Of a stretch of DNA of 64,000 bases, positions 1 to 10,450 are shown piece after piece. Within the stretch, counting starts at the first letter, position 1. Each line of letters begins with the position of its first letter. Under the pieces are notes generated by a model. That model had not been told where the DNA came from. It saw nothing but the letters and a program-made list of their open reading frames with translations, and made no database searches. The position numbers and the translations under genes were made by a program. Origin of the DNA: Clytia hemisphaerica. Lineage: Eukaryota > Cnidaria > Hydrozoa > Leptothecata > Clytiidae. Location of the stretch: positions 1,097,731 through 1,161,730 of the forward strand of contig CACVBU010001134.1 in NCBI GenBank assembly GCA_902728285.1, in the 5' to 3' direction.

Positions 1-690
1 CTCGGTTAAGTTATGGCATGTCTCAAAAACTGAAAATTACCATAATTTTTAGATCGCATTAGTCGACAGAAAATGACCAAACAAATGACTGAACATGAAG
101 GGTACTATAATGAAGTTGTTTCTAACCTGATGTGTAACCTAATTGTTTTTTTTCGGCTGATTTTCGCGAAAAACCGCAAAAAACTGATTATGACGTCATA
201 ATCGATGACGTCATCAAATAAAAATTGAATTTCTCAAAAACGGTTTATATCCAATTGTCTTCAAACTTTCCCCAAAGATATATCTCACTAAAGTCGACCA
301 TTTAAAAAGAAATTTTTTTCGAAATTTTGATGACGTCATCAGAAATTAGCAAAAAACAAGAAATATATTTTTTTGCTGACTAATCAAAATTTCGAAAAAG
401 TTTTTTTTTCAAATGATTCGACTTTAGTGGGATACATCTTTTGGTGAAAGTTTGAAGACAATGGATAAACAATCGTTGAAATTCAATTTTTAGTTTTGAT
501 GGACGTCATCGATTACGACGTCCATAATCAGTTTTTACGGTTTTTCGCGAAAATTAGCGAAAAAACAATTAGGTTACACATCAGGCTAGAAACTACATCA
601 TAGTACCCTTCATATTCAGTCATTTGTTTGGTCGTTTTCTGTCGGCTAATGCGATCTAAAAATTATGGTAATTTTAAGACATGCCATAAC
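1..690. mobile_element. Fold-back (palindromic) element, about 690 bp
   Basis: The first ~345 bases recur as their reverse complement in the next ~345. It opens with ctcggttaagttatggcatg and closes with catgccataacttacccgag. The centre is near 355 and has a small asymmetry: a TGACGTCATC block is present only on the left side. The left arm carries repeated TGACGTCA palindromes; in the right arm the matching sites have an extra G. No coding potential is visible. Most likely a non-autonomous fold-back/MITE-like element; its left end coincides with the window edge, so it may continue outside. Confidence 0.8.
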
Positions 691-729
691 TTACCCGAGT
701 CCCGTGCCCTCGTGGGTTCGTGCCCTCGT

Positions 730-915
730 GGGTCCAAAAAAAAAACCCGTGGGTCCAAAAAAAAAACCCGTGGGTCCGAAAAAAAAACCCGTGGGTCCAA
801 AAAAAAACCCGTGGGTCCGAAAAAAAACCCGTGGGTCCAAAAAAAAACCCGTGGGTCCAAAAAAACTCCCGTGGGTCCAAAAAAGAAATCCCGTGGGTCC
901 AAAAAAAAACCCCGA
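730..915. repeat. Minisatellite array, ~21-bp unit, left arm
   Basis: Tandem units of the form CCCGTGGGTCC plus a run of 7-10 A. The runs vary in length, so the array slips between frames. The mirror-image array lies at about 2125-2315 on the opposite strand. Confidence 0.9.
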
Positions 916-2124
916 AAAAAAAATCCAACTTCGTGGATTTCATTGGTTGGTTAGGTTCCGGAAAAATAAATGTCTCGAAACATTCTATTGTTTGCTTGTG
1001 TGTTTTAAACTGCGGGTCGGTTTTAGATATTGTCTGCGGGAGACTGAGTGTTCGAAAGACTTTTTCTCGAGTTCAAGGTAGGACAAAACAGTCGAATATC
1101 AACTCTTTCAATACCGCCAGAAAGAGAAAGTTTCCGGATTCTAGCAATTGACAAATGAGAAAGTTTGTTGCAGGGCGATTTCTCACTGTTGAAAAGACTT
1201 GCTTCATTTTTGCTTTAATCGAAAGTAAACTTCATTGACTTTGAAGAGACCCCTAATCAGACCCAATACTATCTTCGTTTGAAAGCATACTATCTTCTTA
1301 AAACAATACTATCTTTGTTTAAAAACATACTATCTTTTTAAAACAATACTATCTTCTTTTAAAAACATATTATCTTTTAAAAGAATACTTTGTTTTTTAA
1401 AAACATACTATCTTCGTTTAAAAACATACGATCTCATCTAAAAAGAAACTTACGGTTTGAAAAGCCGAGTTAACAGTTTAACGAGTGAAAATATATTTTT
1501 TTCAAATGTCGAGTAAGGTTTTTTTACCCAAATCATAGGGGCTACGGTGGAGAGTGGGTACCTTGTGGTAGAGTGACACACATTGAACGCAATAACAGCG
1601 TTTCAAATAAACATGGCGTTAAGAAGGAGAGGAAGGCCAACCAAAATCATTAACGAGAAACTAGTTGCTGGTTTAAAAAGGATTGGACTCAATGACCCTT
1701 AGCGGGACAAATTTGACCAAGTTTGACCTTCGATCTTTAGGTAGGGGTAGAAAGTTGAAATTTTCCTATTTTTCCAACCCTTAGTGGGACTGAAATTTGA
1801 TTTTCTGATTTTTCCGACCCTTAGCGGGACTTTGGAAATCCAAAAAAGCTACCCTTAAGGGCGGCACATACCGTACCCTCCATTTGCCTAAACACCCCCC
1901 CCCGGGTGCGGAAAGCACGCTGAGAGAACGTGGTGATCGGCCACATATTATCGTAATGCGCATGTGAACTCCAGAAAAAGACTTTCGAACACTCAGTCTC
2001 CCGCAGACAATATCTAAAACCGACCCGCAGTTTAAAACACACAAGCAAACAATAGAATGTTTCGAGACATTTATTTTTCCGGAACCAAACCAACCAATGA
2101 AATCCGCGAAGTTGGATTTTTTTT

Positions 2125-2315
2125 TCGGGGTTTTTTTTTGGACCCACGGGATTTCTTTTTTGGACCAACGGGATTTTTTTTGGACCCACGGGTTTTTTTT
2201 TTGGACCCACGGGTTTTTTTTTTGGACCCACGGGTTTTATTTTTGGACCCACGGGTTTTTTTTTCGGACCCACGGGTTTTTTTTTTTGGACCCACGGGTT
2301 TTTTTTTGGACCCAC
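2125..2315. repeat. Minisatellite array, ~21-bp unit, right arm (inverted)
   Basis: The reverse complement of the array at 730-915: GGACCCACGGG followed by poly-T. Both arrays occupy equivalent positions in the arms of one inverted-repeat element. Confidence 0.9.
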
Positions 2316-2987
2316 GGGGGCACGAGGGCACGGGACCCACGGGACCCACGAGGGCACGGGACCCACGTAAATAATCACACTCCTTGGAAAAGTGAAAATA
2401 ATCCATATAAAAATATATTAAGAAAAGCTCGTAACTTAAGGATACAGACTTCGGTCAAGATAGAATATGGGGATTTATTTACCACCACCGCACCTGTCAC
2501 TCAAATTTTCCCACCAGATATAAATTGACTAAACCTCACTGAAAGTGATGCAATTATTTTCAATCTTCAATTATTTTCTGATGCTATAATAGAGACCTTT
2601 AATATTAATTATTTCTAGGTTGACCGTAAATCTTTCAAAATCATAAAATAAATGTTTACACACCAGTGAAAGTAGTAAGTGCTAAAAACAGTAAAAGAAT
2701 CAATATTATACGTAATCAATTAATGGCCCTTCTAGCAAATCACAACATTGACTCCTTTATAACTGCTCTAACTGCATCCCATTAAAACAAACCCCCCCCC
2801 CAATCTCTTGCCAGAAATATCTCAAAATAGGTATAGGGGAAAGATTCCAGCGTGCGGAAATGGGAATCTCATACAAAACAACGGTACCACTGGAGTTTTT
2901 AATGATTCAAAATGAAAATCCTGATTAGCAAAAGGGGTATCAAGATCGGTGAAGTTTGATTGAAGCTCAATTAGTTTGATTTATTAC

Positions 2988-3209
2988 CGTCAACTGCTCT
3001 AACTTGGGACTATCTGACAAAACATGGGACGACAATTCGGGCACCATTTCACCGAACCTTCAAAGTCATTTGATTTGAGTTAAGGAACGGCGTATTTAAA
3101 AATACACGATTTCTCTTTCGATTTTACAGTTAGTGAAAATACAGACCAGATATGCAGCAGTCCCATGTTTCGACCAATCGTCCCAAGTTAGAGCAGTTGA
3201 CGGTACCTT
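2988..3209. mobile_element. MITE with TIR accgtcaactgctctaactt
   Basis: Starts accgtcaactgctctaac and ends gttagagcagttgacggt, with matching subterminal CATGGGAC / GTCCCATG motifs. A second copy, split by an insertion, lies at 38976-40659. Non-coding. Confidence 0.8.
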
Positions 3210-3494
3210 GTTGCCCATTCTTTTTACACTCTGACGGTTTATTAGCAGACACCCACACTAAACCTTAAAAGGACATAACAAACTGTATGCAGCGGATAAA
3301 AAATCAAAACAAATGTCACATGTCAAAATAAAAAATCAAACCAAATATGGCTAATTTTGATTGTTCAATTGTTTTACAAGTTTGTTTTGGACACGTGATT
3401 TTAATTGTTCTCTTTAATGACACGTGGTTCGCGCAATGTTTACATTTTACTACTTTAATGTCCCTTTAAAGAGCAGGCCAATATCTATCATCCC

Positions 3495-3762
3495 ATCGGC
3501 CAGGCGATGTCAATCGAACTGTTCGATTACCGAACCATGTGTTTGATTGAGCTGACTGATCGAACTTAATCGAACTGCGATATAATCAAACATCAAACTG
3601 AAGATTTTCCGGTAAAGTTCAATTACTGTTCGATCAGGTTCGATAATCGAACACCTATTGTTCGATTTTGTTTGATGAAATTTGATGGTTCAATTACCAA
3701 AATTGGTTTGATAGGGTTCGGTTGACATCATCGCCTGCCTGCCCTGGCATCGGGGAGGAAAA
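3495..3762. mobile_element. MITE with TIR around ggcaggcgatg
   Basis: The left end (cggccaggcgatgtcaat) and right end (attgacatcgcctgcctg type, with one small insertion) are inverted. The interior is dense in TCGAAC / ATCAAAC words. A similar TTCGATTG-rich stretch occurs at 16085-16600. Boundaries are approximate. Confidence 0.55.
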
Positions 3763-4312
3763 GCTGAAACTTTTTCTTAATCCAAACTCATCGAACAACA
3801 ATCAAACTTCATCAGATAAAAAACTGTCATCAAACTTACATAATCAAACGAAAAAAGGAAACAAATATCATACCTGTGCTGTTTGTAGTTTTTTGAAGAA
3901 GAGGGTTTATATGTTTGTTGTTATGTAAAATTAACTCTTTTTGTACTACTTACTGAGCATTATCAACTATTGGTGCATTCACTAACTACACAAACATAAA
4001 ATACTTAGTAGTAAACGAATAATAAACCTCTTTAAATACTCTACAAAAGACCAGAAAACATGATAAAAATTTATACAGCAGCAGCAAGTTTCAAAAGCAT
4101 GTGCAATCAATGATCAAGCAGCCATTAAAAAGTTCTCATGATGAAGATGAATGTTTACAAAGGCTTGGTTACACGTATTGCACTAGAGTATTTTAATTAT
4201 CAAGAAAAGCGCTGTTTTTTATCTTTGTGAGTGAGTCCACCTTTAGAATATTGGCCGTATTCCGCCCGTAGCCAAACGCCCACGCCATAATTTGCGCCCA
4301 AAAAATTTTCTC

Positions 4313-4330
4313 GCCACACACACACACAGA
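4313..4330. repeat. Short (CA)n microsatellite
   Basis: An uninterrupted cacacacacacaca run. Confidence 0.9.
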
Positions 4331-4944
4331 AAGACTATCGTAATACTTTCGCTATGCGAAATTAAAAATGTCCCCAGGCCCAAAATTTTAAATTTTTCGA
4401 AATATGAAAAGCAACCCATATACACCAAAGGATCACATAATCAGGCAAAGTCTAAAGGCTGCCACAAATTTTTTAAGATATACACCTTTTTTTACAAGCA
4501 ATCCCAATTTTCGGCTCAGGGCTGGAGTTGCTAAGGATTTTCCGAAATTGCTTATGAGTTTTAAGCTAAAAATGTCAATCAACTTCAAAACTTTTGGCTT
4601 TTGGCTCGTTTTATGTCCAAAATACCGCCTCAAATTAGGTATTCAAATACCATCGGTACACATTTTGATGCCAAATACCTTATCGGCCCTTATTGCCGTT
4701 ATTTTTGGGCTCGTGGCGTAAAAAGGGCCAATAAGGTAATGCTGAAAATGCCTCTTTTTCATGTACATTTTTGGTTGCTTTCCCAGTTCATGCTCAGCTT
4801 CAAGGCTGGACCCTTAGTAAATCGGTTGCTTATTAAAAAAATGTATAAACAGATATAGATTGTAAGATTTTAGCTCAGCTGAATCTGAGAATTTAAAATA
4901 CTGACCCTCTATAGTCACTGCACACAATATATAATAAAACATAC

Positions 4945-5061
4945 ATAGTTCTCACCGAAATCTCTTTGACCATTAGCATGTGCATCTTCAATCATTGTCG
5001 ATGGTTTTGTTTTGCTGACAGCAATCAAACATGGTAACTCTTTTGACTCAAGACCAACATT
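4945..5061 (-). CDS. PLPBP: PLPBP (PLP homeostasis protein) internal exon, partial gene
   Basis: The reverse strand has a splice acceptor (tttttttag), an open 39-codon phase-0 block and a GTATGT donor. The peptide contains ...[11 protein letters not shown]... and ...GQRDFGENY. This matches the hallmark of the PLPBP/PROSC/YggS family: the Lys of the VSKTKP motif binds pyridoxal phosphate and the GENY segment follows. The family keeps free PLP and amino acids in balance in cytosol and mitochondria; it is a fold-type III barrel without known catalysis. An alternative donor (GTGAGA, 4954) lies 10 bases earlier. No 5' exon (expected above 5061) or further 3' exons (expected below 4945) were recognised. 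The rest may be beyond the left edge, or this may be a stranded exon. A damaged copy of this region lies immediately upstream. Confidence 0.75.
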
Positions 5062-5264
5062 CTAAAAAAACAGCCATTAATATTATTGTAACCAGTTTAA
5101 CCAGCAATAGAGGTTGCTAAAAAAGTGAAAAGTTGTTTTGCTGACAGCTATCAAACAAGGTAGTTCTCCTTTGACTCAATTCCAGTACTCTAAAAGAACA
5201 GCCATTAATACTGTAACCAGTTTAACCAACAATAGAGATTGCTAAAAAAAGTGAAAAGTTGTTT
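5007..5264. repeat. Tandem duplication, ~126-bp unit, covering part of the PLPBP exon
   Basis: Two head-to-tail copies (about 5007-5135 and 5136-5264) each run from gctgacagc(a/t)atcaaac through acagccattaat to gtgaaaagttgtttt. The unit includes the acceptor and the first ~50 bases of the PLPBP exon. In the second (upstream) copy, small changes break the frame and introduce stops before the SKTKP motif is complete. Confidence 0.85.
5136..5205 (-). pseudogene. Broken tandem copy of the PLPBP exon 5' part
   Basis: On the minus strand this copy keeps the acceptor-like ttcttttag and a recognisable ...GIESKE... start. It then shifts frame and meets in-frame stops before ...LSAKQ, and it lacks the rest of the exon and the donor. 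It is most likely a non-functional by-product of the local tandem duplication. Confidence 0.6.
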
Positions 5265-6231
5265 TCAAAAATAGCAAAATCTATTGTTCTAAAGGATAGA
5301 TAAACACTTTTCAGAAAATTCATTGAATTTACTTGAAAAAATCAAGTTTAAAATCAATTTATGATTTAATTCTAGCAGGAGGTTCAATTATTCTCTCTGG
5401 CCAAAACTTAAAAAGGAAAAATTGAGAGCAATCCTACACTCAGGTATAAAGTGTTTAATTTTAAAGTCGTATATATAAACCGGAGTTGGGATTTGGACCG
5501 AAAATTTCAAAATTAGAGTTAGAAGTAGAGAGAAAGGTTGCAGCAGTGAGCAACGAGATACAGTACGTTGATTTTTGTTGAGTTTCTAAATGTTTCTAAA
5601 TGCTTTTAAACTTTAAAATCTTATTAAACATTACATAGAACAATCTAACTTTTGATAATCAATAAATTCGTACTAAATGAAAGAAAAAGTAAGGACTATA
5701 GAAAAAAGTCTAGGGTTTTTAAATCTTAACGTTAAAGATTATAGGTTTCTTTCTACAACGGATTCGAATCCTACAACAAACAACTTGCTGCCTTCAACTG
5801 AAAATAAGAATTTTCCTCAGTGTATCTACTTTTCAAGAAACGCATTCATTAAGTTCAAACTGGTAACGTAACAATGAAAAACTATTGAAAAAATGTTAAA
5901 AATACCAAGAAAAATACTGAAAAATAACTGTAGTAAAAAGTAAATTGACTCATAATGGACTGTGGCTAAAGACGCAAAATATTTTAAGACCCGTTTATAC
6001 TTTAACATCGACCTACAAAGATTTCTTTTAATACTAGCTTTCTGAAGTTAATTCCAAACTTTTAGAAAATAACTAGACGGTTCCCGTCGTCGCAAACGCC
6101 GCTTTAGCTTGCACATCAAAAACCCTTAGGATGATATAGATGGTATTGTTAATGATCTCAAAAGTTATCAAACAGTTTTAAAAGGAGGAAAATTAAAAAT
6201 AAATCCTGAACCAGAATCGGGGAAATTGGGA
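5265..6231. other. Stretch without a recognised gene
   Basis: AT-rich sequence between the PLPBP exon and the helical-repeat gene. Short frames at 5677-5871 (+) and 5826-6008 (-) are unrecognised and look random. The first PLPBP exon would be expected here on the minus strand, but no convincing start exon with a donor was seen. Confidence 0.5.
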
Positions 6232-6610
6232 TTAGTCTCCATCATCCGATTCGGTTTCATCATCATCAATTTCAGTTATCCGTTTTTCTAACAATTTCCT
6301 CATCTCAATGATAGAACTCGAAACATCGATTGAACGTACATCACTGGAGAAAAACAAACCAAATATATCAATGAATTCTAATGATGTCTGTGTTTCTCGA
6401 CTTTTCCAGAATTTATCCAGATTCTTCAAATCACCTTTGAATCGCTTCAAATGATCGTACTCCATCTGATGAAGATATTGGTCCAAGATCTCACGAACAT
6501 AGTTCAAAAGTACCAACAAAAGTTCTGCACCAAGTTTTTGAGATTCTGGTTTTTCCATGATTTGTGTGGTATTGGCAAGTGAATCAAGAGCGTTTTGAGC
6601 ATTGTTTTAA
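6232..6610 (-). CDS. C-terminal block of the helical-repeat (MEI1-like?) gene
   Basis: A minus-strand frame whose meaningful part begins near 6605 (NNAQNALDSLANTTQ...), continues through MEKPESQKLG and ends in an acidic tail (EIDDDETESDDGD) at the stop at 6232. It is amphipathic-helix rich, like the larger blocks upstream, and probably forms the C terminus of the same protein. It is joined to the preceding block (6584-6883) only if one base is skipped, or two added, at the AAAA run near 6605. The sequence does not tell whether this is a sequencing or assembly slip or a real mutation. Confidence 0.5.
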
Positions 6611-6883
6611 CGGAGAAGTCTCTTTATTATAAACAGATAAATGGTGAAGGGTTACCATTAAGGCGTTGGTGGTTTCCGATGTTGAATCGCAGTGTGTATC
6701 GTACAGTATTTGCGTCCAGGGTGACGAAAAGAAGTAATCTCTGGTCACAGGTAAGTTCTTGATCATACTTAATAGACAGTAGACAGCTCCGTAGCCTAGG
6801 AGAGGTTCCTGGTGGCCTACAATGTTCTCTAGAATAATCAACAGTAATTGGTAATCGTTTTCCGATAGATAGATTACATTCAT
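6584..6883 (-). CDS. Penultimate block of the helical-repeat gene (shifted frame)
   Basis: This minus-strand open block reads ...YLSENDYQLLLIILENIVG... and ...YGAVYCLLSMIKNL..., with typical ARM/HEAT-like helix spacing. It overlaps the end of the block at 6627-7170, but in another frame; the natural join is around the AAAA run near 6880. It ends at a stop at 6584, beyond which the C-terminal block continues in a third frame. Real homologous protein probably uses about 6605-6880 of this frame. Confidence 0.5.
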   Translation of the reverse strand: MNVIYLSENDYQLLLIILENIVGHQEPLLGYGAVYCLLSMIKNLPVTRDYFFSSPWTQILYDTHCDSTSETTNALMVTLHHLSVYNKETSPLKQCSKRS

Positions 6884-7194
6884 TGTTTTCTGAATCGAGG
6901 AATCGAATCATATCGTTTTGATCGCCTAACTGGAAAATATAGTTCCAAAATTTGGTGAGTGACAACTGTAAAATTGGCAAGTTGGTACAAGAGAACAGCT
7001 CAATGAGTAAGGTTTTGTTGACGACCGTTGGGTTGGGAGGTTTGGTAGCGAACATGTGCGAACATAGCATTAATTGGGATGTCATCAACACGATAGATGA
7101 ATAGAGACGTTCCAGTAAGAGAGTGGTTTTTGATGTTTGAAGAACTTTTTCGTTGTTGAAGAAGAGCTTTGAAAACGTGGAAAAGATGGTGTTA
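6830..7194 (-). CDS. Third block of the helical-repeat gene
   Basis: The minus-strand frame resumes just after two in-frame stops (TGA at 7221-7223 and TAA near 7200). It reads NNTIFSTFSKLFF..., ...TTLLLERLYSSIV..., ...LLIELFSCTNLPILQLSLTKFWNYIF.... It is in the same frame as the block at 7221-8063, so the two stops, not a shift, separate them. No GT..AG intron that removes both stops and keeps frame was found. After about 6880 coding sense moves to another frame. Confidence 0.5.
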
Positions 7195-7220
7195 TTCTTT
7201 TACAGCGATTGATATTGGTT

Positions 7221-8063
7221 TCATATCCTGCAGTTAATGGATCTGGTCAAAATCAGATAACTGTATTTGAGTGCTTCGATTAGAAGAGTAGGAACAGCGT
7301 CTTCGCGGATGTATTCGATGATACGGCAGAATAGTTTGAGTTCTTCGTCAGAGATTTGGGAATCTGAATGAGTGGAGATGGTATTAAGAAGTTTAATGAA
7401 AATAGCAATGACCACATGATTGAATTCCTCAGTAAAGAGTAAACCTTTATGGATGAGATGTTTCAAGTAGCCGTATCTCTCATGGCCGATATTATTGTTG
7501 CTCAATAGAGATTCTAAATAACATGAAAGATTCGTTTGGACAGTTTCATTGTTGAAAGAGCTGAACTGTTTGATAGATCGTTCTACGAAAATGAATAACG
7601 TGCTTGATTGGTCGAGAGCTGTTGTCAAATTTGAGGAATCGAGTTCGGATGAGGCGAAGTGTCTTTCGATAAACGACTGGTATATCTTGTTGGGTATGTT
7701 CATTCGAAGTAACCAAGCAAGAAAAAGGTTCGAATTATGGAATAACAGTTCTAAATGTTCTTTTTGATCGGTGAAAATCTGCCATATCAGTTTGTGGTAC
7801 GTCGAATTCGATTGGCTCGATTGCTGCGTATTACACATGTCGACTTGACAACATAGATAAAGAAAGTATCGTTTCCCCAATGTCGTGAATGAGAAAAGGA
7901 GAGTAGGGTTCATGGCTGTTCTCTCGAGAAATGGTTGCAAGACGGGTAGAGGAATTAATATACAGCCAGCCATATGGCTACATGCTAAAAGGATGAGAAG
8001 TACTGTGCGTTGGCTGGATTTGTAGTCTTCGGTGGAATCGTTGTCCTCAGAAGTTGTCTCCAT
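7221..8063 (-). CDS. Second large block of the helical-repeat gene, ~280 aa
   Basis: A minus-strand block of leucine-rich helices such as ...VLLILLACSHMAGCILIPLPVLQ... and ...KLFCRIIEYIREDAVPTLLIEALKY.... It overlaps the tail of the 671-codon block (ends 7985) in a different frame. Content suggests the true protein crosses from the first frame (…TTNPANAQ) to this one (…TVLLILLAC) near 8000. There is no GT in the 55 bases before that point that would allow an intron. It ends in TGA at 7221. Confidence 0.55.
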   Translation of the reverse strand: METTSEDNDSTEDYKSSQRTVLLILLACSHMAGCILIPLPVLQPFLERTAMNPTLLFSFTTLGKRYFLYLCCQVDMCNTQQSSQSNSTYHKLIWQIFTDQKEHLELLFHNSNLFLAWLLRMNIPNKIYQSFIERHFASSELDSSNLTTALDQSSTLFIFVERSIKQFSSFNNETVQTNLSCYLESLLSNNNIGHERYGYLKHLIHKGLLFTEEFNHVVIAIFIKLLNTISTHSDSQISDEELKLFCRIIEYIREDAVPTLLIEALKYSYLILTRSINCRI

Positions 8064-10450
8064 TCCTGGATTGGTGTGTTGAAATGTGTTATATTGTTTA
8101 GTAGATTCTCGTCGAACGATTGATGGACATTTGAACTGTCAATCGCCATACAAAGATACATGAGTAGTTTGCCAAGCACTGATGTTAATTTGGGATCATT
8201 GGATAGACGAGCAGCAACGACTTTGAAATCGTAGACCAATGATATGAAAGAAGATTCGCACATTTTCTTGGCAAGCATTTCTCCTTTGGTTACATCAAGT
8301 TCCATGATGTGTAGAATCATTTGGTAAAAGATTTCCTGGAATTTCAAATCCCGACGAGGTAGAAATTTCAAGACTGCTTGCGGGATAAAGTATTTATCAC
8401 ACATGAAAAATAACAAATCTGTTATGGTCTTGGTGTGTTCAGATTGACTTTGTTGATCGATTGAGCTTGCAGAGCTGGTGATTTTTTCTTTATTAGAGAT
8501 GTGATGCAATAGAATGAGGACAGATTTGTATGTATAGGATGCAAGATCGATTTGGTATTGCTTCAATTGTGAATTAAGTGATGTTGAGATTTCTCGCTCC
8601 ATGTATTGGAAGGATAGTTCAAATAAGTTCAGTATCTTTTCATGGTTGGCTGATGAAATGGTTTTTGAAGATTGTAGGAACGTACATAAACAACGCGAAG
8701 CACTGGATTTGATTTTATCGTCGCTGGAGGTATAACATTTTTTAACAAGGTTAATTAGTTCGTCAATTTGCGATTCGGTTATATTTGTTTTGACTCCTTC
8801 GTTAGAGCGCCCTTCAAGAATCAAATCGATCAAAACTAAACCTTGCATACAGCAAGCTCGATCGTCGGAGGAGTGAACAGCTTTTAGAATAGCTGAGAAT
8901 CCATACACCATGTGTCCAAGGGAATGAAATTTTTTGGAGTGCGACAACTTTTCTAAACATTGAAACAGCTGGCACAAAACAGCACTTTGAGACGATGATA
9001 AAAGTTCAAGTAGATATTCAGTTATCCCTTTCTGTATGATGAAATTGAGAAGCGATGAAAACTCTGCATCTTGGTTATTCGAGCTGTCGATACCGTCAAT
9101 CCTGGCGATATCAGTTAGACATGAAATGGCAATCCGTTTACATTCCTCACTGCTACACAGTAACATTTTCTTGATTAACTCAAGAACTGAATTCGATACT
9201 GTCGTAAAATGTGAAGACTCGTGTTCAAGTAATAAAGTTTGAGCACTCTTAATGTTTAAGTAAGGTTGTAAACATTTCATGATTTCAATATCAGTAGTAA
9301 TAGATGTTGAATTAGAATCAACAATTGTTTTCAGAATTTGTTTCAAAACGTTTTGAGATAATGGTATTTGTTCAGATACAACAGCAGTTAGTATTGAAGC
9401 GAGCAGTGACCAGGAGTGTTGATGCATATCATTTTTACAGGTTGATATAAACTGGAGAAGTTCATTTACGAATAAGGCTTTGTTGTCACAAAGACTCAAT
9501 ACAACCGACGGTACAGCAGTAATGAGAGTTTTCAAGAAAGTCATGAAGCTTGGATTAGCGAAACTTTTGGATTTGATTAAAAGTTGATCCATGATAAGAG
9601 GTGCAGTTTTTTCAGGGGATGTTCGTTTGGTCATCAATAAACATAGCTCTAAACTCAACTCTCCCATTTCCTTGTCACTGTTCTCGATTAGGATATTGAG
9701 CAATATAGTAATCACATGCCGATAGATTGTGTTTTTGCTTGCAAAAAGCTGCCATATTGTCTTGTTGGTGAGTAAAATCTCTAGCAAGTCAGTTAGAATA
9801 TGTTTCTTTCGGTAATTCAATACAGATTTATCCTCCAGGTTTTCAATTGCACATCCAAAACAGAAAAGCGAGGTACTGACACCAGGTAGTAGCCAAAAAC
9901 TGTCATGGCTGTTATGTTTGGTTGTGACGTAAGGTATGTTTTCTGCGCTGTGTTGTGACAAGAACATGATCTCTGGCTTCTGGATCTTGCGTGTCTTCAA
10001 ATTTTCTAAACCAAAAAGAAAAATGAAATTTCCTGACTAGACTGAAAACACTTGCAAAATCTGACAAAGCTCAAATTCATTTAAAAATAAATTATTAAAA
10101 CTGACAATTACAAAAAATCATAGCATAGTTTTTGGCTCAAAATTCTTAAAATCATCTAAACATCTAAAACATACTCTATAAACAGTTAGATGTCTAAAAG
10201 CCAATTATAAAAAAATCATAACTAATTATCTGAATGTCAATCTAAGTTTTTGGCTCAAAATTCTTAAAATCATCTAAACATTTAAAACATACTCCATAAA
10301 CAGTTGGATGTCTAAAAGCCCTTAAAAAAATGCTGAAAACTACCAAAGAGAAAATAAAGATTTATAACTTACTTTGCAAAAATCAGAATGGATTTTAGAT
10401 ATGTTGTTGCGAACACTTGCTAGAGCTGAACCGATGGATGATTCTGTCAT
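7985..10450 (-). CDS. Large alpha-helical-repeat protein, N-terminal part (MEI1-like candidate)
   Basis: A start exon (ATG at 10450 to donor GTAAGT after 10373; MTESSIGSALASVRNN...) precedes a long open block from about 10005 down to 7985 (~670 codons). An acceptor AG at 9996-9995 keeps phase 0; the stronger-looking acceptor at 10007-10006 would need another upstream phase. The protein is almost all helical, with Leu/Ile/Ser-rich repeats, for example ...ELIKKMLLCSSEECKRIAISCLTDIAR... and ...LLELLSSSQSAVLCQLFQCLEKLS.... This resembles ARM/HEAT solenoids with no enzyme motif, signal peptide or membrane segment. Overall length with the downstream blocks (~1,300 aa) and style fit meiosis inhibitor protein 1, but identity is a guess from general resemblance. 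The reading frame is then interrupted at least three times downstream, so this is a broken gene, a pseudogene or an error-bearing assembly. Confidence 0.55.

Larger units (their letters stand above)
700..2372. mobile_element. Inverted-repeat element with minisatellite arrays at both ends
   Basis: The left arm (about 700-1075) and right arm (about 1967-2372) are reverse complements. Each arm has an outer cap rich in CCCTCGTGGGTC, then roughly ten copies of a ~21-bp unit (gggtccaaaaaaaaacccgt and variants), then a ~150-bp unique block. The interior has an AT-rich degenerate array (AATACTATCTT units, about 1270-1440) and three GACCCTTAGYGGGAC blocks (1690-1830). Reading frames through the arrays give only low-complexity Gly/Lys/Arg/Pro or Phe-rich peptides on both strands and are not genes. 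It abuts the fold-back element to its left. No transposase was found. Confidence 0.75.
2373..4944. other. Non-coding stretch with two MITEs
   Basis: No exon is recognised here. The stretch contains the two short inverted-repeat elements listed separately, a (CA)n run at 4313-4330 and AT-rich filler. Short open frames at 3722-3928, 4292-4534 and 4404-4721 show no domain and no splice-linked partners. Later exons of the minus-strand PLPBP gene would be expected in this direction but were not found. Confidence 0.6.

Noticed and set aside
628..1151. Open frames of 79-143 codons with GSKKKTRG- or PVGPKKK-like repeats
   Set aside because: They run through the poly-A/CCCGTGGGTCC minisatellite in every frame on both strands. 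There is no start context, splice partner or non-repetitive domain.
1781..2528. Mirror open frames over the right minisatellite
   Set aside because: Same array in reverse orientation; the open frames are by-products of a unit lacking stops.
7549..7767. Plus-strand open frame inside the helical-repeat gene
   Set aside because: It is the antisense shadow of the coding minus strand.
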